From: CAYUJH01 sp964394585
Lineage (GTDB): Bacteria; Bacteroidota; Bacteroidia; Cytophagales; Flammeovirgaceae
NCBI GenBank assembly: GCA_964394585.1
Contig: CAYMYI010000086.1
Span: 1-18,497 of the forward strand
DNA length: 18,497 nucleotides
Direction: 5' to 3'
The translations under genes and the position numbers were made by a program. Each line of letters opens with the position of its first letter. The stretch's first letter is position 1. This document shows, in pieces, positions 1 to 8,029 of the stretch. The notes beneath the pieces were generated by a model. The model was not told the origin of the DNA and made no database searches. It was given only the letters and a program-made list of their open reading frames with translations.

Positions 1-77
1 TCCATTATTCTAAATTAACCAAAAATTCCCATTCCTCTTAATTATAGGTATATCACTCAATACATTAGCATAATTGG

Positions 78-88
78 CAGGTAACCTG
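78..88. promoter_or_regulatory. Short inverted repeat upstream of the SpoIIE gene (possible operator)
   Basis: CAGGT and ACCTG flank a single A, forming an 11-base palindrome about 67 bases before the ATG at 155. Its position would suit a regulator site. The arms are only 5 bases and no regulator is encoded next to it, so chance is a real alternative. The rest of 1-154 is A/T-rich; no clear promoter or upstream gene was seen in it. Confidence 0.2.
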
Positions 89-154
89 TAATTTAAACTC
101 TGATAATGAATATGTAGTTCAGCTAGGAGTACAATTACATAGCAATTGACAATA

Positions 155-1759
155 ATGGATGAGTTTACCTTATTATTTTATGGCGCATTAAGCTTTTTAG
201 CGCTCTATAATCTGTTCATATATCTGTTATTTAAAGAGAAAGATCGGCTGTTTTATGTCCTGTATATGGTGTCTTGGGTATTGTACTGGTTGGTATCTAC
301 CCGCTCAACTAGAAATGCGATAGATGCGGCTGTGCCATTCATTGGACGGTTTGTATTCGAGTCTGCAGTTGGTTGGGCAATTATCTGCTATCTACAGTTT
401 ATGCGTTTATTTTTAATGACTTCGAAAAAGTACCGCTCTTGGGATACTTTTTTGAAAGGATTTATTATATTCTTTATCGCCTTCTGGCTTATCAGTATTA
501 CAGCAACCCATGTATTAGGGGTATCTTATAACTTTTTTAATGGTATTGGTAACACCATTATTTTACTGTTTGGTTGTGTTATAGTCGTTTTCACTGTTCG
601 AGTAGCGTTAAAGAACGATAGAGTGGAACGCTATTTTGTGCTAGGTAACATAAGTTTCTTTGGAGGACTATTAGGGGCAGTTGCACTACAGTTAACTTTT
701 GGTAATGAAGTGCAACGATATATTATACCATTACTTCAATCCTTTATTTTAATAGAAGTTCTCTTTTTTGCGTTGGGGCTTGGGGCTAAAAATAAACGCA
801 ATGAGCTACAAAAGCGAAAAGCCCAACACGACCTAATTATGGAACTTGAAAAAAATGCTATACTCCAGAAAGAAACAAACGAACAATTAGAATTAAAAGT
901 AAGAGAAAGAACTGCAGAGATCACAAGCCAAAACGAAGAGTTAGTAGCTCAGCGCGACTTCATTGAAGAACGGAATAAGGAGCTAACGGAAAAAAACCGA
1001 ATGATTAATGATAGCATTCGTGCCGCCAAACGTATCCAAAGGGCGGTGTTATCCAATAAGTCTATGCTAGAAGAAATATTTTCGAGTTGCTTTTTGCTCG
1101 ATAAACCTCGAGATGTTGTTTCTGGCGATTTCTATTGGGTAAAACAGTATGATCAAATAGTTTGGTTAGTACTTGCCGATTGTACTGGCCATGGCGTGCC
1201 CGGAGCATTTATGACTTTACTAGGAAATAGCATCTTAGATGAAATTATTACTCAAAATAATTACAATATAAATCCTGCTGAGATGCTATCGTTGTTTGAT
1301 ACGCAGCTTAAAAGTGCGATGCGAAACCAGATGGCGGAAACCCATGCCATGGATATGGTTATGTTAAAAATTCAATATAATGATGGGCAAGACGTTTCAG
1401 TAGAATTTGCAGGTGCAAAAATGCATCTGTACGTGTATGAAAAAACGGCACCAACCTTTATTACGTATAAAGGGAATCGTCGCACAATTGGGATAGATTC
1501 CACACACCAGGAAGATTTTATGTTCGAATCCTTGGGACTCAGTAGGGGTGATGTTTTATACTTAGCGACTGACGGATACCAAGATCAGAATAATATAGAA
1601 AGGCGCAAGATTGGTCGAGTAAGATTTGCCACTTTGCTTGAAGAAAACGCTCAAAAAACGCTTTCTGAGCAAAAAGAAGTATTAGAAAACAAGTTAATTG
1701 CCCATATGCAAAGCACGGAACAGCGCGATGATATTTTGGTATTAGGTGTTGAGCTATAA
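155..1759 (+). CDS. 7TM membrane protein with coiled coil and SpoIIE-type PP2C phosphatase
   Basis: Predicted membrane signalling protein of 534 residues, probably a serine/threonine phosphatase acting in the cytoplasm. Seven hydrophobic segments fall at about residues 3-26, 33-49, 62-84, 99-118, 131-150, 160-180 and 188-210, in the style of 7TMR-DISM receptors. A charged coiled coil follows at about 212-300, then a SpoIIE/PP2C domain at 300-534. Metal-binding motifs are visible: VSGDFYW (Asp325), ADCTGHGVPGA (Asp342), ATDGYQD (Asp473) and RDDI (Asp525/526). These are the acidic residues expected of an active PP2C. The usual periplasmic DISMED2 ligand domain is absent. I chose the ATG at 155 over the in-frame TTG at 146, because the first helix begins directly after it. 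An AGGAG at 125-129 lies too far upstream to decide. In this family such phosphatases often act on anti-sigma antagonists or similar switches; no partner is encoded beside it. Confidence 0.9.
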   Translation: MDEFTLLFYGALSFLALYNLFIYLLFKEKDRLFYVLYMVSWVLYWLVSTRSTRNAIDAAVPFIGRFVFESAVGWAIICYLQFMRLFLMTSKKYRSWDTFLKGFIIFFIAFWLISITATHVLGVSYNFFNGIGNTIILLFGCVIVVFTVRVALKNDRVERYFVLGNISFFGGLLGAVALQLTFGNEVQRYIIPLLQSFILIEVLFFALGLGAKNKRNELQKRKAQHDLIMELEKNAILQKETNEQLELKVRERTAEITSQNEELVAQRDFIEERNKELTEKNRMINDSIRAAKRIQRAVLSNKSMLEEIFSSCFLLDKPRDVVSGDFYWVKQYDQIVWLVLADCTGHGVPGAFMTLLGNSILDEIITQNNYNINPAEMLSLFDTQLKSAMRNQMAETHAMDMVMLKIQYNDGQDVSVEFAGAKMHLYVYEKTAPTFITYKGNRRTIGIDSTHQEDFMFESLGLSRGDVLYLATDGYQDQNNIERRKIGRVRFATLLEENAQKTLSEQKEVLENKLIAHMQSTEQRDDILVLGVEL

Positions 1760-1764
1760 GCATT

Positions 1765-1790
1765 AAAAAAAGCCACCTAAAGGGTGGCTT
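1765..1790 (-). terminator. Intrinsic terminator for the MBL-rhodanese gene
   Basis: GCCACC (1772-1777) pairs with GGTGGC (1783-1788) around a 5-base loop. Read on the minus strand, the hairpin is followed by a run of T (plus-strand A at 1765-1771). This fits termination of the leftward gene ending at 1816. On the plus strand no T-run follows, so it would end the convergent phosphatase gene less well. Confidence 0.75.
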
Positions 1791-1815
1791 CATGCTAAAT
1801 TTGTTTTATAAGATA

Positions 1816-3225
1816 TTACAGCATTGTAGCCGGTTCTTGATACTCTGTTCGTGGGAGTTCCGTTTGCACAATCGCTTTATACCCACCTTTAATGTTTACA
1901 GGGTTTGCATATCCATTTTTCTTCATGATAGAAGAGAAAATGATAGAACGGTACCCTCCGGCACAGTGTACATAATACGTTTGATTTTTTTGTAAAGAGT
2001 CGAGTTGTTCGTAGATGAAATCGAGTGGCTTATTCTGTACATTTTCGATATGGGTAGCTCCATGTTCGCTTGCGCGGCGAACATCCAAAATTTGCTCAGG
2101 GTGATTCACGTAGATTTCCAACAGCTCACTTGCTTCAATTTCAGGAAGAGAGTCCGTTGCTTTTCCTGCATTTTTCCATGTTTCGAAACCTCCTTCAAGG
2201 TAACCTATAGTATTGTCGTAGCCTACACGCGCCAATCGTTGCACTACTTCTTCTTCTCGACCCGGATCTGCAACTACTAAAATACGCTGTTGCAAATCTT
2301 CGATAAGTGTACCGACCCATGGTGCAAACGTACCATCAATTCCAATGAATACAGCACCTTTGACAAATCCTCTTGGGAAATCTTCGGTAGAGCGTGTATC
2401 GAGCACCAATGTATTTGGCACCTGCATTTCTTGCTCGAAAGCGTCGGCAGAAAGCGGCGTTAATCCTTGGGTCATCACTTCATCGATATTGCCATACCCG
2501 GTTTTATTCATCATGGCATTTTTAGGGAAATACTGCGGAGGTGCTACCAATCCGTCGGTTACTTGCTTCACAAACTCTTCTTTCGAAAGTTCAGCGTTCA
2601 GTGCATAGTTCGTTTTCTTTTGGTTGCCCAAGGTATCGAAGGTCTCTTGGCTCATATTTTTGCCGCATGCTGAACCCGCACCATGTGCAGGGTACACGAT
2701 TACCTCGTCGGGTAACGTCATGATTTTATTGCGGAGCGAATCGAATAAATGACCGGCAAGGTCTTCTTGGGTAAGGTCTGATTTTACGGCTAGGTCGGGG
2801 CGGCCTACATCGCCGATAAATAGCGTATCGCCTGTAAAAATACAATGTTCGTTGCCTTGCTCATCGATTAACAGATACGTAGTCGATTCCATTGTATGCC
2901 CTGGCGTGTGCAGTACTTTAATTACAATGTTGCCAAGTTTGAACTCTTCGCCGTCGGTGGCAATATGAGCATCGTAAGAGGTTTGGGCATTCGGTCCAAA
3001 AACAATGGTACTGCCTGTTTTACGGGCTAAATCGATATGACCTGAAACAAAGTCAGCGTGGAAGTGCGTTTCGAATACGTATTTAATTTTTGCATTGTTG
3101 CGTTCTGCTTTTTGGATATACGGTGCAGTTTCGCGTAGGGGGTCAATAATGGCGGCTTCACCGTCCGATTCAATATAATAAGCGGCTTCAGCCAAGCATC
3201 CTGTATAAAGCTGTTCTATTTTCAT
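1816..3225 (-). CDS. MBL-fold persulfide dioxygenase-like hydrolase fused to two rhodanese domains
   Basis: A 469-residue cytoplasmic protein. Residues 1-200 form a metallo-beta-lactamase fold of the ETHE1/persulfide-dioxygenase type. The metal motif is THFHADFVSGH (His54, His56, Asp58, His63), with later ligands His110, Asp133 and His181. ETHE1-like enzymes oxidise glutathione persulfide to sulfite using one iron. Two rhodanese domains follow, at about 260-355 and 365-460. The second carries the active loop CAGGYRS with Cys421. In the first, the loop reads VADPGREE with no cysteine, so it is probably non-catalytic. The likely role is sulfide or persulfide detoxification, with the active rhodanese moving sulfane sulfur. 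Start: the open frame extends 24 codons upstream to 3297, but that part runs into the terminator of the preceding gene and reads as A/T-rich spacer. MKIEQLYTGC at 3225 matches the normal family start. Confidence 0.9.
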   Translation of the reverse strand: MKIEQLYTGCLAEAAYYIESDGEAAIIDPLRETAPYIQKAERNNAKIKYVFETHFHADFVSGHIDLARKTGSTIVFGPNAQTSYDAHIATDGEEFKLGNIVIKVLHTPGHTMESTTYLLIDEQGNEHCIFTGDTLFIGDVGRPDLAVKSDLTQEDLAGHLFDSLRNKIMTLPDEVIVYPAHGAGSACGKNMSQETFDTLGNQKKTNYALNAELSKEEFVKQVTDGLVAPPQYFPKNAMMNKTGYGNIDEVMTQGLTPLSADAFEQEMQVPNTLVLDTRSTEDFPRGFVKGAVFIGIDGTFAPWVGTLIEDLQQRILVVADPGREEEVVQRLARVGYDNTIGYLEGGFETWKNAGKATDSLPEIEASELLEIYVNHPEQILDVRRASEHGATHIENVQNKPLDFIYEQLDSLQKNQTYYVHCAGGYRSIIFSSIMKKNGYANPVNIKGGYKAIVQTELPRTEYQEPATML

Positions 3226-3288
3226 AGTTTCAAAGTGTTTAAAGGGTTTCTTTACTATATATGTAAATATATTAATATGTTTGTATAT

Positions 3289-3335
3289 AAAAAACATTCA
3301 GCCCGCAAAAAGTTCGTATAGCTGAATGTTTTTTT
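3289..3335 (-). terminator. Intrinsic terminator downstream of mrp
   Basis: CATTCAGC (3295-3302) pairs with GCTGAATG (3321-3328), extended by A-run/T-run pairing on both sides, around an 18-base loop. It begins two bases beyond the mrp stop codon. The A-run at 3289-3294 gives a T-tract on the minus strand. It separates mrp from the MBL-rhodanese gene, which therefore needs its own promoter in 3226-3288; no clear box was found there. Confidence 0.75.
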
Positions 3336-3336
3336 G

Positions 3337-4416
3337 TTATACTGCGATTGATTCTCCCTTTGCGTTACGGATTGCAATGTTTCGGGCAAGTTCTTGGGCA
3401 ATATGATTGAATGTTTCTGCTGTAGTAGGATGGCGCATTACGATAGGCTCGCCCTCGTCGCCTGCCTCGCGAATACTCTGAACTAAAGGGATTTCCCCTA
3501 AAAAAGGGATTTCCAAGCGTTGTGCTAATATTTTACCTCCATCTTTCCCAAAAATATAATACTTATTATCGGGGAGTTCTTCAGGAGTGAAATATGCCAT
3601 ATTTTCAACCAATCCTAAGATAGGAACGTTGATTTGTTTTTGGCGGAACATGGCAATACCTTTTTGGGCGTCTGCAAGCGCTACTTTTTGGGGAGTAGTT
3701 ACAATGACTGCGCCGGTAACCGGAACGGTTTGCACTAAGGTAAGGTGTATGTCGCTTGTGCCAGGGGGGAGGTCAATGAGCAGATAGTCGAGGTTTCCCC
3801 AGTCGGTATCGGTAATGAATTGCTTTAGGGCAGAGCTCGCCATAGGGCCGCGCCATACTACGGCATTGTCAGAAGGGGCAAGGTATCCTATGGAAAGTAG
3901 CTTAATGCCGTATTGTTCAATGGGGATGATAAGATTTCGGTCTTCCACACGTACTACCCCTGGTTTGGCATTTTCAGTTTTGAACATCACCGGCATGGAA
4001 GGCCCGAAAATGTCGGCATCGATTACACCTACTTTGGCACCGCTTTCCGCAAGGGAGAGCGCTAAGTTTGCCGTAACTGTCGATTTTCCCACGCCTCCTT
4101 TCCCCGAGGCTATGGCGATAATGTTGCGGACATTGGGCAGTACTTGTGCCTTATCGCGAATGGAGGTAACCTCGGCAGTCATGTTGATTTCTACAGTAAA
4201 GGCTTTTCCAAATGCCTGCTGAACGGCATCGAGGCAATCTTGCCGAATTTTTTCTTTCAACGGACAAGCGGGTGTGGTGAGTTCAACGGTAAACCGTAAG
4301 ATGCTTCCATCGATATCCACATCTTTCACCATACCCAGTGTTACAATATCTTTCTTAAAATCAGGGTCTTCTACCTTAGAGAGTGCTTTTAGCACATCTT
4401 TCGTAGTAATTTGCAT
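3337..4416 (-). CDS. mrp: Mrp/ApbC-family Fe-S cluster carrier ATPase
   Basis: A 359-residue cytoplasmic P-loop ATPase of the Mrp/NBP35 family, which binds and passes on Fe-S clusters. Residues 1-80 form a MIP18/DUF59 domain with the TTPACPLK motif (Cys51). The ATPase has the deviant Walker A SGKGGVGKST (104-113), a VIDADIFGPS switch I region (131-140) and DLPPGTSD (215-222). The place where E. coli Mrp has its CxxC cluster ligand reads ENMAYFTPEELPDNKYYIFG here and has no cysteine. From memory, this is the usual form in Bacteroidota. Start: the frame runs 29 codons further upstream to 4503, but that part crosses the terminator of the caspase gene and a likely -7 box. The ATG at 4416 (MQITTKDV) matches the family. 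The gene appears to be monocistronic. Confidence 0.93.
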   Translation of the reverse strand: MQITTKDVLKALSKVEDPDFKKDIVTLGMVKDVDIDGSILRFTVELTTPACPLKEKIRQDCLDAVQQAFGKAFTVEINMTAEVTSIRDKAQVLPNVRNIIAIASGKGGVGKSTVTANLALSLAESGAKVGVIDADIFGPSMPVMFKTENAKPGVVRVEDRNLIIPIEQYGIKLLSIGYLAPSDNAVVWRGPMASSALKQFITDTDWGNLDYLLIDLPPGTSDIHLTLVQTVPVTGAVIVTTPQKVALADAQKGIAMFRQKQINVPILGLVENMAYFTPEELPDNKYYIFGKDGGKILAQRLEIPFLGEIPLVQSIREAGDEGEPIVMRHPTTAETFNHIAQELARNIAIRNAKGESIAV

Positions 4417-4446
4417 ACGTATTATGTTTCGTGTTGAAGAATTATG

Positions 4447-4454
4447 CAAATATA
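4447..4454 (-). promoter_or_regulatory. Candidate -7 box for mrp
   Basis: The minus strand reads TATATTTG, an exact match to the Bacteroidota -7 consensus TAnnTTTG, 30 bases before the mrp ATG. The nearest upstream TTTG is 26 bases away, further than the usual 19-21, so the -33 element is weak or absent. Its place between the caspase terminator and mrp supports it. Confidence 0.45.
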
Positions 4455-4481
4455 ACGCACAATAGGGTAGGAGTTGTTTAC

Positions 4482-4512
4482 AAAAAAAGCTACACCCTAA
4501 CAAGGGTGTAGC
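4482..4512 (-). terminator. Intrinsic terminator for the WD40-caspase gene
   Basis: A perfect 10-base stem, GCTACACCCT (4489-4498) with AGGGTGTAGC (4503-4512), closes a four-base loop. On the minus strand it is followed by seven T (plus-strand A at 4482-4488). It lies 26 bases past the caspase stop codon and marks the end of the leftward caspase transcript. This is the strongest terminator in the window. Confidence 0.9.
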
Positions 4513-4538
4513 TTCTGCATTTTTTATACGTAGGTGGG

Positions 4539-6575
4539 TTAGTTACCTTCTCCCTCTTTACTGGCACCTTCTAGCGAAAAGATGAATTCGCCGCCCTCGT
4601 CGCCTACGCCTTGCAATGGGTTTCCGTTCGGAACCTGGTTGGTATCGTCGGCTACTTTCCGTTTTACGTACTGAACCAATTCGCTTACTGCAAAACGCTC
4701 GGCAGTATTACTTTCTAAATATTCGATGAAGCGTTTGCAGAACGGGCTCATGCCGCCTACGGCACCATCGGCAACTTCTTCAAGCCTACCTGAGGCTAAC
4801 CCCCAACGCGATTTGATGCTGCCCACTTTATCGAGATAGCCTCCGCCTCTGGTCGATTCTAAAAACAAAGAACCCGAGTAGCAGGCATCTACCACTAAGA
4901 AAGTATGCTTCGATTTAATGGTACTAATGCGTTTCAAAAGCTCTTGATTTGAGAAGTAGTCGCTAAATTCTCCTTTTTTGGCATCTACCGGTACCCAGTA
5001 GCCTTCGTTGTAGTTTTCGTCGAAAGCACCATGCCCGGAGTAATAAATGAGTAAGTTATCGTTAGGGCCTACTTGTTTGTTGAGTTTGCTAAAGGCATCA
5101 TAAATACCTTTGCGCGTTACTTGCTCATCGTACAAGACGATGGTGTAGTCGTCGGTAAATCCATATTTCTCGAAAAGGACTTGTTTTACAGCTTTGGCAT
5201 CGCTAACAGCGTTACCAAGTGAAGGCCACATTTCGTATTTATCCGCCCCGATAATTAATAAGTAATTATTGGATTTTACTACATCGAGAATTAACTCTGT
5301 TTCCGATTGCGATTCGCGCACTACCGTAAACTCTTTCACACCTTGTAGGTTGTTAATATCTTTCGCACGGATTTTTATAGAGTTAGCCCCAAACGAAAGT
5401 TGAATTTGTACCGAAAAGCTTCCGTCTGAGCTTAAATCTACTTTATTGCCGTTTACAGTAAGGCTGTGCAAGCCTGAGTCGTCGAACACTTTGCCTTCAA
5501 TGGTAATACTGCTGCCAGTGATGGTTTTTACCTCTCCACGCATACGGGGCGAAGTGAGCAAAATAGTGGGTGGAGTGTTATCCAAGCTATTTCGGTAGTT
5601 TGTCCGTGGGATGATGTTCATATGGCTTACATCCCAAATATTTTCAGATTTCCCGGTTGTATACAATGCTTTGCCTTTTGGATCGAAATCAATCGAAGTA
5701 AGGCTGCCTGATACCTCGTTTTCATCTTGCTTAATTTTACGGTTCAAATCCCAAATGATGAACCGCTCATCTTCATCGGCTGAAGCTAAAAACTTTCCAT
5801 CGGGGCTTACCGAAAAATCGACAATCACATCTTTATGCCCTTGGCCAGCACCGAGTATCGTCGTGTTCAAATCATTTTTATCCAAATCGATTACCTGAAT
5901 ATTTCCTTTCCCGTATGCGGTGTACAGGATATGGTTATTCGTTCCAAAAATGATTTTTTGGGGAGTTTCGGCAAAAGGGATTACACCATTTTTAAGTTCT
6001 TTACCCCAAGGAAGTTCGCGAGCATACAGTTTGTTATCTTCTCCTATACTAGCAAGGATTTTTCCATCATCGCTTATCGCCACATCCAATACTGGGCTTA
6101 AGTGCGTAAAAAACGTGTTGATGTTTTGCCCTGTGGTCAGATCCCACAGTTTTACCATGCGGTCTTCAGAGGCAGTAGCCATAAGCTCCCCATCGAACGA
6201 AATATCCAGTGAGTATACCTCATCTTTGTGCCCATAAAACTCTTTTACTTTTTGCCCAGTTTCTACTTCCCACATTACTACTCTTCCATCTTTACCCACA
6301 GAAATAATATGTTTACTATCGGCTGTGAACTCTAAATCGTGAATTGTACGGTGGCCGGTTTCGATATCGGGCTTAAAAGTTACGGTATTGGCAATCCATA
6401 CTTTAATAACATCGCCCTTCACTACCCCTGCAACAAAGTTGCCTTCGGTGCTAAAGCGAATCAGTTCGAGTTGCCTACCAATATCAGGGATGGGAGTACT
6501 TTTAATATACTGTGCCTGTGTAAAGGGGGCAATCAGCAAAAGAAGCAAGAGAAGAAGTGTATGTGACCGTTTCAT
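4539..6575 (-). CDS. Secreted WD40-repeat caspase-family (C14) protease
   Basis: A 678-residue predicted exported protein. The signal peptide spans residues 1-21 (basic start, nine leucines in a row, TQA-Q cleavage). WD40-like repeats at about 30-320 show recognisable blades ending VVMWEVETG, VKLWDLTTG and FIIWDLNRK; I count at least five and perhaps seven, enough for one propeller. A small beta-sandwich/Ig-like domain lies at about 335-420. A caspase-like peptidase domain fills about 435-668. The catalytic dyad is intact: His515 in YYSGHGAFDE and Cys565 in VVDACYSGSL. The SRWGLASG stretch (589-596) is typical of bacterial caspase-family proteins. Known bacterial orthocaspases generally cleave after basic residues; the specificity here cannot be read. 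No type IX secretion tail was recognised, so a periplasmic location is likely. It lies 73 bases after the CHASE2 gene with no terminator between, so the two are probably co-transcribed. Confidence 0.88.
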   Translation of the reverse strand: MKRSHTLLLLLLLLIAPFTQAQYIKSTPIPDIGRQLELIRFSTEGNFVAGVVKGDVIKVWIANTVTFKPDIETGHRTIHDLEFTADSKHIISVGKDGRVVMWEVETGQKVKEFYGHKDEVYSLDISFDGELMATASEDRMVKLWDLTTGQNINTFFTHLSPVLDVAISDDGKILASIGEDNKLYARELPWGKELKNGVIPFAETPQKIIFGTNNHILYTAYGKGNIQVIDLDKNDLNTTILGAGQGHKDVIVDFSVSPDGKFLASADEDERFIIWDLNRKIKQDENEVSGSLTSIDFDPKGKALYTTGKSENIWDVSHMNIIPRTNYRNSLDNTPPTILLTSPRMRGEVKTITGSSITIEGKVFDDSGLHSLTVNGNKVDLSSDGSFSVQIQLSFGANSIKIRAKDINNLQGVKEFTVVRESQSETELILDVVKSNNYLLIIGADKYEMWPSLGNAVSDAKAVKQVLFEKYGFTDDYTIVLYDEQVTRKGIYDAFSKLNKQVGPNDNLLIYYSGHGAFDENYNEGYWVPVDAKKGEFSDYFSNQELLKRISTIKSKHTFLVVDACYSGSLFLESTRGGGYLDKVGSIKSRWGLASGRLEEVADGAVGGMSPFCKRFIEYLESNTAERFAVSELVQYVKRKVADDTNQVPNGNPLQGVGDEGGEFIFSLEGASKEGEGN

Positions 6576-6648
6576 GGTTTTATAGAAATTTCAAAAGTGA
6601 AAAGAATAGTATAAAATGGAGGTATGTATTCATACAATAAAATTGATT

Positions 6649-7905
6649 TTAGGAATGTTCCGTAGGCGTGGAGTTTTGTACGGCTTCTCTAAGCTTTTGG
6701 CGCCGTTGCTTGTGGAGATACACAATGATTTTCTCTAAGAAGCTCAAGTAGAACGACATGAAAAGAATCGTGATTTGGATATTAAAAAAGTAATATGAAA
6801 GAAGTGAAACAATCGTAAAGTATATCAAATAAAAAGAGACATCCACAAAAAATTCAGAGATGAATTCGTACTTACCAAACTTGCGCTCTACAAATACGGT
6901 AATCGGATCGCGTACGTCGATGGCTTTGTAAGAGATGATGGCAAAGAAGAAAAACAGAAACAGTACAAAGCGGATAGAAAATATATTTTGACCACTTTCG
7001 AGCGATAAGAAGGCATTCAGCAAGATGAGTGGACCGGGCATCTCTCCGTAAATGGTTTTGTGAATATCGAGGTTTTCAAAATCGCCTACAATAATGATTT
7101 TATCTTTGGTCATTTCATGGAAAAAAGGCTCGGGAAGCGTGAGCATTTCTCCTAAATAGGTATAGTTATAGGTTTTTTCTTTGAAAAGATGATGGCTTCG
7201 AATAGGATAATCTAAAATGTATGAATTAAAAATGCGTTTTCCGTTGAGTTCATCGTAAAACAAGCGGTGTTTGAGTTGAGTATTGTAGAGATACTCGTAC
7301 ATGAGCAGGGGAGTTGTTTTTAGAGAATCGCCTTTACCCTGTACCAAATGGTATTTCAGCACCATTTCATCGCCTTCGTCATCGAATTGGCTTTGCATAT
7401 CGGAAAGCCCCAAGGTAGTTTTAAAAATAGGATAGTTCGGTTTGTCGTCAGGACCTTTGTGATACGAAACCAAGCTGTGCCTCAGCCGCTTCAACTCAGC
7501 GCGGAGTACAGAGTCATCGGGGCTGGGAATATGAAAGCGGACGTCAATCACCACAAATTTATGGTTATCGGGTTTTTGGTTTAAGCGCTGTACAAAAGTC
7601 CCTAATTTGGCACGATCGGTAATATCGATTTCTCCAATAGGGAACCCACTTACCGTATCAATTTTTTCGACCAATTGCTTATCCCAACTCACACAAACGA
7701 ATAAAAAGCGGTCTTTTTCGGGAAGTTTTTCGGTCTTTAAGAGTACATTTTTTACAGCGGCACTTAGCTTAATGAGCAAGTTTTCCTCGTCGATAGTAAA
7801 CGGTAGCCCTAAGTAGATGAGGGTGAGGGCAATCATCAGAATAGAATGTAACGAGGCAGCCAACCAATTGAACTTCCTGCGTTTATTGAAATAATTATTG
7901 GGCAT
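6649..7905 (-). CDS. CHASE2-domain membrane protein without an output domain
   Basis: A 418-residue membrane protein. One helix lies at about 17-35, a large extracytoplasmic region at 36-308, and three more helices at about 309-328, 353-372 and 374-395. A basic tail of only about 20 residues follows. The external part resembles the CHASE2 sensor domain: FVVIDVRFHIPSPDD (117-131) matches the usual 'vvviDi.F' block, and IIIVGDFENLDIHKTIYGEMPGP (about 270-292) matches the closing 'vGd....D.h.t..g.mpG' block before the triple helix. CHASE2 normally feeds histidine kinases, cyclases or serine/threonine kinases; none is fused here. The neighbours suggest it works with the WD40-caspase encoded just downstream and perhaps the FecR-like protein upstream. 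What it senses is unknown. CHASE2 is assigned from motif and helix layout; a profile search would settle it. Confidence 0.78.
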   Translation of the reverse strand: MPNNYFNKRRKFNWLAASLHSILMIALTLIYLGLPFTIDEENLLIKLSAAVKNVLLKTEKLPEKDRFLFVCVSWDKQLVEKIDTVSGFPIGEIDITDRAKLGTFVQRLNQKPDNHKFVVIDVRFHIPSPDDSVLRAELKRLRHSLVSYHKGPDDKPNYPIFKTTLGLSDMQSQFDDEGDEMVLKYHLVQGKGDSLKTTPLLMYEYLYNTQLKHRLFYDELNGKRIFNSYILDYPIRSHHLFKEKTYNYTYLGEMLTLPEPFFHEMTKDKIIIVGDFENLDIHKTIYGEMPGPLILLNAFLSLESGQNIFSIRFVLFLFFFFAIISYKAIDVRDPITVFVERKFGKYEFISEFFVDVSFYLIYFTIVSLLSYYFFNIQITILFMSFYLSFLEKIIVYLHKQRRQKLREAVQNSTPTEHS

Positions 7906-7971
7906 GGTATGGGTGGAAATTTGTCAATAGCTTACACAAGCTTAAAATGCTCTAATTTAACAACGTATACG

Positions 7972-8004
7972 AAAAAACCTGCCATATATGCTAAGGCAGG
8001 TTTT
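7972..8004 (-). terminator. Terminator or attenuator between the FecR-like and CHASE2 genes
   Basis: CCTGCC (7978-7983) pairs with GGCAGG (7995-8000), extended by four A-T pairs, around an 11-base loop. Six T follow on the minus strand. It sits 25 bases after the stop of the FecR-like gene, so most transcripts probably stop here. The CHASE2 gene would then depend on read-through or on a promoter in 7906-7971, where I see only a weak TAAGCTTG. Confidence 0.7.
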
Positions 8005-8029
8005 CTTTACTTCGGTAGAGAAAGTGGTT

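Noticed and set aside
146..154. TTG start at 146 for the SpoIIE gene
   Set aside because: The ATG three codons later begins directly at the first helix, and no spacing signal favours the TTG.
3226..3297. Upstream extension of the MBL-rhodanese gene to 3297
   Set aside because: It overlaps the arm of the mrp terminator and encodes a spacer-like, A/T-rich stretch not expected in the family.
4417..4503. Upstream extension of mrp to 4503
   Set aside because: It crosses the caspase terminator and a probable -7 box, and is unlike Mrp N-termini.
6622..6635. Small hairpin GTATG-TATT-CATAC between CHASE2 and caspase genes
   Set aside because: The stem is only five base pairs, A/T-rich and has no T-run; it does not look like a terminator, so the genes are treated as co-transcribed.
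7929..7942. AGCTT-ACAC-AAGCT repeat upstream of the CHASE2 gene
   Set aside because: Five-base arms in A/T-rich DNA are expected by chance; no T-run.
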